NCBI RefSeq assembly: GCF_000471905.2
Contig: NW_006498220.1
Location: 853,410 to 917,409, forward strand
DNA from: Amborella trichopoda
Lineage: Eukaryota; Streptophyta; Magnoliopsida; Amborellales; Amborellaceae
Reading direction: 5' to 3'
Length of the DNA stretch: 64,000 bases
How positions within the stretch are numbered: position 1 is the stretch's first letter; each line of letters starts with the position of its first letter. Positions 57,241 through 64,000 of the stretch are shown here, one piece after another. Both the position numbers and the translations under genes were made by a program. The notes beneath the pieces are model-generated. The model was not told where the DNA came from. It worked only from the letters and a program-made list of their open reading frames with translations, and searched no databases.

Positions 57241-59095
57241 ATGGCTTCGAAGATAGTTGCAGAGTATGCAAAGTCCGCAAGGTCTTCCTGCAAAAAGTGT
57301 GGAGCTACCATATCTAAGGATTGCTTGAGGCTCGGAATCGTAAGTAAAGGACCTGGTAATTTCGATGTCACGAAATGGCATCATATCGACTGTTTCCCTT
57401 CTGAATCGCACGAGGTTATTGGAGAGAAGATTAGTGGTTTCTCTTTACTGAAGGTAGCGTCAATTAGCCCGGCGTTTCTTGTATGTTATACTTCTTATCA
57501 AACTATTTTGAATGCTTTCTTTGGTTATGAATACGAAGCTCAATCATCCTTTTTTTCTCTTATTTCCAACTCCTTGTATCTCTCCTGAAATTTTGTATTC
57601 CAGTTTTATTTATTTATTTTTAATGTTTTCTTGGAGATTTTTGTTACTTGCCAGAAATTTCTTGGCCAAGTTCCTACACTTGAATTTTTAGCATTTGGGC
57701 GAGTATGGAAGTGCTTGGAGAAATATTGCTTGTCTTTTCATTTTCTATTCTCAATTTATTTGGTTATTCGATCCTTTCATCACGATGTTGTGGCGAAAAT
57801 TTGTTACCAATGCCCTCTGTTTGTTTATTTATTTTTGTTCTTTTTGTTGTTTCAGCACATTGATCAGGAAGCATTGCGAAAGGTACATGCTGCATTCGGG
57901 CATTCAAGACTGTCGGTGAACAAACCATAATGATGGAAGGATCATAAGCAATAATACAATGATTATTTTCCCACTGGTCTGCAATAGATGCGTATTTTTC
58001 ACTCATAAAGTAGGGACCTATACTTTATTTAAGTGCATAATGTGGTACTCTATGTTAAGACTAAAAGCATGCAATACCCCATTAATGATGTATTTTAAGG
58101 CAATAGGATTAAGAAATAGAGCACAATACAATGGAACTTGACTCTTCTATTTCAATACAAAGCTGAATACAACTGTTTTTGATAAGAAGGGAAGAAATAA
58201 GGAGGTAATTCACTCAACCTCATGTGGGAATCACTCACCACTTAGAGAGAAGTCACTCACTCTCAAAGGAGGCTCAAGACATCTCTCAATTTTAAGTTGC
58301 TGGAATGGATGGGTATTTATAGGCGAGCCATTGATTTTGGAAGATATTTTTAAAAAATTTATAAAGAAATTTTTATAGAAGGTTCCTAGATACTTCATTA
58401 AAAAATAGTTTATTGCTAGATATTTCTGGAGAAGTTTCTTAGAAATTTCTTAGGATAATTTAATTTTGTTATAGGTTTCTTTAGAACCTTCAAGAATCCT
58501 TCTTCTAGATTTAGGGATGCATCAATTAACAATTTCATAGAAGAAGAGGATAATTAGTTTTTTTAAAAAAGAGGGTACTAAAACCATGCGAAAGTAAAAG
58601 AGGGTTTCACTGGAATGCGAATGGACATAATAGTGAACATTTTACAGTTGTCTCACATATAACTAATGTAATATTACGTCTATATCCAAACACGAACTTT
58701 TGAAGGGACCACTAATGCATATTTGTATGGGTTGTTTAAGTGTTAAATAGATGAATGAAATGCTTGAATATTCACAAGATGGAGGCATTCACCTCATAGT
58801 TACTGCAGTCTCTTGAATATGCTCAGGTTGCTCATAATCGTAAAGCATTTAACTCTTTAGATGCTGAGGAAAAGGATAAGGGAAGTTCAAAGAAATTGAA
58901 GGTGAGACTGTCTTCTAGGCAATTATGTATGAATTATGGCTTTAACCATTTTTCACAATTTCCATTTATTAGAGTCATGTTTGTGACCTTGCTTGTATTG
59001 TATTTTGCTAGACATATGGAATATATAAAGAAGTGGCAGGATCTAGTGTTGACAAAATGCAAGGTGAAGGTGATGGTAATGTGGAGGAAAATAAG
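57241..59095 (+). CDS. ZDP: ZDP-like DNA 3'-phosphatase, N-terminal PARP-type zinc-finger exons (partial gene)
   Basis: Host gene, 5' part. Four exons fit together without a frame change: 57241-57453 (71 codons), 57856-57882 (9), 58809-58901 (31) and 59012-59095 (28). Every 5' splice site is AAG|GT and every 3' site ends in CAG or TAG after a T-rich run. Start: ATG at 57241 (CCATGGCT context) is the only ATG in this frame ahead of the finger. Residues 8-53 form a PARP-type zinc finger with ligands C17, C20, H48 and C51, the AEYAKSARSSCKKC opening and the W-H-H-I-D-C-F-P end. A G-F-S-L-L-K / D-Q-E-A-L tail follows, split by intron 1. Exons 3 and 4 encode a charged linker. In Arabidopsis, ZDP has several such fingers before a phosphatase domain. 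It removes 3'-phosphates from DNA breaks in base excision repair and in ROS1-type DNA demethylation in the nucleus. Further fingers and the phosphatase are not in the window. The gene may continue past element F or be truncated. PARP1 is less likely because the finger text fits ZDP better. Confidence 0.65.
57883..58808 (+). other. Intron 2 of the ZDP-like gene (926 bp)
   Basis: AT-rich, GT...CAG ends, no repeat or element recognised. Intron 1 is 402 bp (57454-57855) with a strong T-rich 3' end; intron 3 is 110 bp (58902-59011). Confidence 0.55.
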
Positions 59096-59740
59096 GTGCG
59101 TTTTGTGCCGTAATAGTTTGTTAGGGCCCTTGAAAAGGCTCCTGTGGAAGTAAATGATCATGCCTTTGATTATCAGTAAAATAAATTATCATGCCTTTGA
59201 TGGTTCCAACTGTTGGTGGGACATATTTTTTGTGTTGTGGTTTTCAGTAGGAGTTTTATGTTGGTGAGTGTGTTCTGCCCTGTCATCAAGGGCCAAATTT
59301 GGTCCGTATTGTGAAATATTATATATTATACATGCACAAATTCATGTATTCACTGGATATTATTTAGAATATGAACCATATGCTGTGAAGTAATATATAT
59401 TCTATTCATATATGCATGTCATTCTCAAATATAGATGGGGGATGCAACTCTATAAGTTGGTCCACAGTTGCCATTTCCTAGCAATAAGCTATAATTCTGT
59501 TTTGTGGATATCACTGGATGATATACCCATTTTTGATATGGGGGCCATGCATTTATTTGTTTATGTTACGATGACATGGAGCATCGGTTGGGTTCCCTAC
59601 ACAATGTGAGTATTGGACACCACAACATCAAGAATTTCTTTTTAGACATGGGACATCTGGGAACTTATCCATAAAGTATGGATGTGTACAATAAACATAT
59701 TTGTGAACCTTTTCAAATGAAAATAGAATTGAAGTGTGTT
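59096..59740. other. Unassigned AT-rich stretch after exon 4 of the ZDP-like gene
   Basis: Probably intron 4. A short duplicated phrase ATCATGCCTTTGAT occurs at about 59158 and 59189. No next exon with consistent splice sites was found. Confidence 0.4.
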
Positions 59741-59741
59741 A

Positions 59742-59746
<5 letters not shown>

Positions 59747-59801
<55 letters not shown>

Positions 59802-59815
59802 AGAAGAAGAAGAGA
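59747..59815. repeat. GA microsatellite with AAG stretch
   Basis: (GA)n for about 50 bases, then AAGAAGAAGAAG and GAGAGAG. (GA)n text resumes right after the gap (60229-60243), so the gap lies within or beside this array. Confidence 0.95.
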
Positions 59816-59913
59816 GAGTAGTAGTTAGTTTAGTTTAGTTACGTTACGTACGTACGTACTACTCTACTACTTACGTTACTTTACTTTACTTAGTTAGTTA
59901 GTAGTAAGTTAAA
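59816..59913. other. Odd low-complexity sequence abutting the gap
   Basis: 98 bases built almost only from GTAGTTAG, TTAGTTACGTTACG, ACGTACGTACGTACTAC and ACTTTACTTTACTTAG words. It resembles nothing around it. See findings for the artefact hypothesis. Confidence 0.6.
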
Positions 59914-60228
59914 NNNNNNNNNNNNNNNNNNNNNNNNNNNNNNNNNNNNNNNNNNNNNNNNNNNNNNNNNNNNNNNNNNNNNNNNNNNNNNNNNNNNNNN
60001 NNNNNNNNNNNNNNNNNNNNNNNNNNNNNNNNNNNNNNNNNNNNNNNNNNNNNNNNNNNNNNNNNNNNNNNNNNNNNNNNNNNNNNNNNNNNNNNNNNNN
60101 NNNNNNNNNNNNNNNNNNNNNNNNNNNNNNNNNNNNNNNNNNNNNNNNNNNNNNNNNNNNNNNNNNNNNNNNNNNNNNNNNNNNNNNNNNNNNNNNNNNN
60201 NNNNNNNNNNNNNNNNNNNNNNNNNNNN
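59914..60228. other. Assembly gap (315 N)
   Basis: Run of N between the GA microsatellite and the visible part of the copia LTR. Confidence 1.
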
Positions 60229-60422
60229 GAGAGAGAGAGAGAGAAGAAAACAGGGAAAGAAGAGCTGATGTAATAGTTTTTTTTGTCTCATGCACCTCTC
60301 ATGTCTCTTTTATATTGATGAGATTTAAAAAAGACAATATTTCCCATACAAACTGGAAATAAGACATTAGGTCCTAATAACTTAAATGAAAGAGAAATAA
60401 AGATAAAAGGGGATTTTTAACA
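60229..60422 (-). repeat. Visible part of the 3' LTR of element F
   Basis: The minus strand starts TGTTAAAAATCCCC right after the purine tract. It has ACCTAATGTCTTATTTCCAG text and a TATAAAAG box near 60309-60316, as in many copia LTRs. The outer part runs into the GA array and the gap, so its end cannot be placed. Confidence 0.65.
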
Positions 60423-60448
60423 CCCTCCCTTAACCTAGAAAATGAATA

Positions 60449-60990
60449 TCACCCATGCCTAGATGGAGAACCTGCCCAATTAGCATCTGAGTAACTCTCA
60501 ATGGTCAAATGATTATTTGATTGGTAAACCAGACCTCTACCTGGAGCTCCCTTTAGATACCTCAAAATTCTACAAATAGCATCCGAGGGAGGAATATTGG
60601 GAGAATGCATAAAGTGACTCACTACACTTACTACAAAAGCAATATCATACCAAGTGATGGGCAGACAAATCAGCTTGCTTACTAGTGATTTGTACCTTCT
60701 TGAAACCTCAGACAACTCCTCCTTATCTGCTAACAGTTTTGTATTTGAATCCATTGGAGTATTGACGTATTGATTGGTTTAGTGCCTAACATTGCAATAT
60801 CTGTCAACAAATCTGTCATATATTTTCTTTGAGACAAGCTAATGCCATGCTTTGATCTGCACAAAGAAGTTGGACTAGCTAAGGTATTTTCTAGGAATCA
60901 AAGTAATAAACGCCAAAGGTTTGGGTGTATCCTTTGGCAACCAATCTGGCTTTTAATCTCTTGATGATGCCATCAGGCTGATATTTTATT
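60449..60990 (-). pseudogene. RT C-terminus and RNase H region of element F (fossil)
   Basis: Copia-type text: Y-K-S-L-V-S-K-L, D-I-A-F-V-V-S-V-V-S-x-F-M, I-L-R-Y-L-K-G-A-P-G-R-G-L and Y-S-D-A-N-W-A-G, the last being the RNase H entry motif. By family it degrades the RNA strand during copying. Confidence 0.85.
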
Positions 60991-61343
60991 GCATAAACCT
61001 AGTGGCAACCCTTTTCTAGATGGTAACTCAATGAGCTCCCACATATCATTTAGGTTAAGTGCATCCATTTCCTCTTCTATGGTTTTCTTCTTCCCAATAT
61101 GAGAAAGTGCTTCCTAATAAGACTTAAGGATAGAAAGAGATGAAATAGCTAAAGCAAAACTTTGATAGGATGGAGACAAATTAGCGAAGTAACCAAATGA
61201 GCAATGCGATGTTGAGTACGATACCTTTTACGGATGGCGATAGGATCATCACTAGACACGGAACATGAGTTAGAAACATGAAATGGATCTGTAGGTGAAG
61301 ATGATGATTGGGTAGTCCGGTGAGTCAGTGTGTCCTATCCATC

Positions 61344-62330
61344 CTACACTTTCCTTCTCGTGTAGACGTTTATGGGCTGCTCCAAGGGGACATCATGATG
61401 TGTAGAAGTAATAGGTTCAGCAAGTTCGGGTAACTGAGGTGAAGAAGTATCAGTAGGGATAGGAAGAGGAACTATAGAAGATAGGGCCTGTGAGGCTTCT
61501 TCCACAGCTGGATAAAAGAAATTTTCATCAAGCATACAACCCTCTTCTGAAAAATAAGAAGTATTTTTTTAAAAAGGTAATATTAGCACAAACAAATCTC
61601 TTTCGTAAACCAAGATGATAACAAGGATACCCTTTTTGGAAGCGTGAATACCGTAGAAAAACACATTTGAAAGCTAGAGGATCTAACTTATCATTACCAT
61701 TACCTAACACATGAACAAAGCAAACACCCGAACACTTGAGGAACAACAAACAATGGAGTATTCAGAGAGAGAATAGAGTGGTGCTTTTTCTTTCAAAACT
61801 GAAGAGGGCATATGAGTAATTACATAACATGAGCTGAGCAAGGAATCACCCCAATAAACTTTCGGATCATGCATATTAATTAGTAGTGTGGGTTACTTCA
61901 AAGTAAACGTTGATTTTTCCTTCTAACAACCCTATTCTGCTAAGGAATATGCACACAAGAAATTTGATATATAATTTCATTTTGAGCAAAATAATTTTGA
62001 AGTCTGGAAAGATACTCTTTAGCATTATCAAAATGTAAAAACACACATTATTATTGAATTGAATTTGGTTCTCCTTGTGAAACAATTTAAAAATGAAGAT
62101 CGCAGATCTATCTTATTAAATATCATCATGTCAGTCATGAATAATCATCCATGAAAGTTACAAAATATCTAATTGCCAAACAAACTTTGTAATCTAGCAG
62201 GAGCTTAGATTTAGAAAGAACAATTGTAAATAGAGCAGGTTTCCATTTATCAATTATAGGATGAAATAACACCCTATGATACTTGCCGAGCTGACAAGCC
62301 TCACGATATAAAAGTAGACACGGGCTTTAA
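61344..62330 (-). pseudogene. Integrase region of element F (fossil)
   Basis: At 61528-61749 the text has N-D-K-L-D-P-L-A-F-K-C-V-F-L and S-R-F-Q-K-G-Y-P-C-Y, the hallmark end of the copia integrase. The 61344-61535 part is the serine/proline-rich linker to RT. At 61876-62330 are weaker core remains. Confidence 0.75.
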
Positions 62331-63230
62331 AGAAGGGACTAACAGCTTCAAGTTATTGAGCAAAGGATGGCCTAGCTCACAATGCTATAAGAAGGGAGAC
62401 ACGGCAGAGTGAAGGGCAATATCAAATCAGGTTATGGTCCAAATAGTATGGGCCACCTAACTCTTACTTGCCACCAATTGTCCTCCTCGTCCTTAGATCC
62501 TGATAGACACAAAAAGAAGGATAAATTTACGGTGCAGTGAAGAGATTTGGTTGGTTTACTTGCAGACAACGAACTAAAATGAAACTTTGGAACATAATTG
62601 TAGAGGACAGAAAAAAGGAAGAAGTAGGTATAAGCCGCATAACTGTATCTTGTCTAGACACACTAAATTGTTATCCATCTGCCAAAGTAATAAAGGAATT
62701 AGTTAATATACTTATCTACAAAAACAGAGGACACACCAATCATGTGGTCAGAAGCTCTTGATTCAATAATCAAAGGAGTAGGTTTTTGAGATGCAAGAAC
62801 AACACAAGTGCCTAAGTTAGCAAGGGTGGCAGTGGAAGTGGAATGGTGCACAGTAGGCTGCTATAGTTGTTTAACAACTTATTATATTCTTCGCTCGAAA
62901 GAATACAGAGTCACCAACAAAATTTGACTATTGTTGATGATCACTAGGTCTAGATAAACATCATCACCCTCAGATGTGTAATAATCTGATTTGCCCAAGC
63001 AGGATTACCATCTTATCTCAACACTTATCGACCATATTTGTATGCCCACACGGCGCACACTTTTGAGTTCCATGACCCCTGCCTCCATCAACATCTACCA
63101 CAGCCTCTTCCCAAGTCATGACCAAGTTCGAAACCTCTGCCTCCTTCACCTCTCCCCATAAATGTATTCAATGTTGATCCATCACTAACACTAGAGTTAG
63201 AAGAAGCTGAGGAGACACAAATATATTGAC

Positions 63231-64000
63231 AAATTGAATGCGCGCATGCACATTATTAAGGGGTGTAGCTCACTGCTTGCGAAAATATTTCCACAAATAG
63301 AATGGTACTCAGGATTAAGATTCCACATAGTTCGAAAATTTGGCCATGGTGGCTGGGGTGGGCCACCTGGGTGCCATGCGTCTAGGCACCTTGTGACAAG
63401 GACACCAAGGAAGGAAAACTACCCTCGATTGAGGGAATTTTTGAGATTTTTTCTGCCCTGAAATGGGGGGAAAGGGGTTTGCGGGGACATTCTAGTCCCC
63501 CAAAACCCCTCTTGTGCATGGTAGAGAGAAATTCTCAAAAATTTGGGATTTGAGATTTTATGCAAGATCGAAATGTTTTGAACTTTTTCACTTTCTTCCG
63601 AAAACAAAAGGAATACTTCGAGATAGTTTTTGGAGCTTGGAGTGGTCTCATATGAGGACTTTTGGCGGCCACATATCGCTGGTTTGTGCCAATATGAGTT
63701 TCATTTTGAAAAGTCTAGTGCATTACAATATTTTAGTTGAGTTTTATATTTTCGAGTATAATGTATTATGATGTGAATAATTTGATATTCTTTTTCTTTT
63801 TTTTGTCTTTTATGATATTTTTGCATGTTTGTAGTTGAAAGCTTGAAATGTTTTATGAATATTTTGCGGTTTGGACCTATATCAAATTTGTCTTGAAGAG
63901 CTTAGTGCAATACAAAAATTGAATTAGGATTTGACCTTTTTCTTTTTTTGTATAATGGATGATGTTTTGTTGTTTTTTGCTTTTCTTTTTTGATATTTTT
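63231..64000. other. Unassigned right end, contains a nested inverted repeat
   Basis: AT-rich with no gene recognised. The inverted repeat at 63436-63543 is described in findings. The last 300 bases are T-rich, perhaps intron or old LTR sequence. Confidence 0.4.

Larger units (their letters stand above)
60229..63230 (-). mobile_element. Element F: Ty1/copia remnant, minus strand
   Basis: Fossil with a visible part of the 3' LTR (60229-60422), a purine tract GGTTAAGGGAGGG (minus strand, 60423-60435), RNase H/RT remains (60449-60990), integrase remains (61344-62330) and gag zinc-knuckle-like text (62960-63150). The order, read from right to left, is gag, integrase, RT-RNase H, which is the copia order. 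No 5' LTR is seen to the right before 64000. The right limit is approximate. Broken in many places. It lies downstream of the ZDP-like exons in the opposite orientation. Confidence 0.7.

Noticed and set aside
57241-57453. PARP1-type poly(ADP-ribose) polymerase
   Set aside because: The finger spacing and the G-F-S-L-L-K / D-Q-E-A-L tail fit plant ZDP better. No WGR, PADR1 or catalytic text is present.
59125-59180. Fifth exon of the ZDP-like gene ending at a TAA near 59178
   Set aside because: The acceptor at 59123-59124 does not put the plausible reading (A-L-E-K-A-P-V-E-V) into the frame of exon 4, so it is not supported.

Overview
The window looks like nuclear DNA from a flowering plant with a large, repeat-rich genome. 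The evidence is long-LTR Ty3/gypsy elements of the Tat (Ogre/Retand-like) and chromovirus (Tekay/Del-like) types, Ty1/copia remains, a DUF4283-type LINE ORF1 remnant, and GT-AG introns in the one host gene seen. I cannot name the species. There are two assembly gaps (2254-3123 and 59914-60228).

Layout. (1) 1-6925: left part of a minus-strand Tat-type element (A). Its LTR carries a solo chromovirus-like LTR (H, 2195-4346) flanked by a perfect TAATT target-site duplication. (2) 6926-7103: a sliver of older sequence. (3) 7104-49568: a nest built on one old minus-strand Tat-type element (B), with flanking 5-mers GTAGC/GTAAC. Its 3' LTR (7104-14010) holds a small LTR element (G, 9861-11678). Its interior holds a plus-strand Tat-type element (C, 17091-33605) and a minus-strand Tekay-like element (D, 34649-45137) with a perfect AGTGT duplication. 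(4) 49569-51841: remnant of a DUF4283/zinc-knuckle protein of the LINE ORF1 kind, on the minus strand. It is probably the sequence B landed in, since 6926-7103 has similar text. (5) 51842 to about 56800: a partial plus-strand Tekay-like element (E) with a 3.07 kb LTR, Met-type primer site, gag, RT and RNase H. (6) 57241-59095: four consistent exons of a host gene whose N-terminus is a PARP-type zinc finger. It best matches the plant DNA 3'-phosphatase ZDP. (7) about 60228-63230: a minus-strand Ty1/copia remnant (F), with a GA microsatellite and an assembly gap at its left. (8) 63230-64000: unassigned AT-rich sequence.

All the LTR elements are decayed fossils and none looks whole. The only likely functional coding sequence is the ZDP-like gene, which continues beyond the exons found or is cut by element F. 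Much of the open reading frame content elsewhere comes from low-complexity purine/pyrimidine tracts or tandem repeats.

The most unusual signal is in the Tat-type LTRs. Each has a pyrimidine-rich (on the element's sense strand) block of about 1-2 kb built from tandem units, and every unit contains a short inverted repeat. The stem sequence changes from unit to unit while pairing is often kept. Three unrelated stem families occur: in the LTRs of B (7650-8960, 47140-47930), and two in the LTRs of C (18770-19600 with 31420-32180, and 19970-20180 with 32500-32710). I know of no described function for such hairpin arrays in this family.
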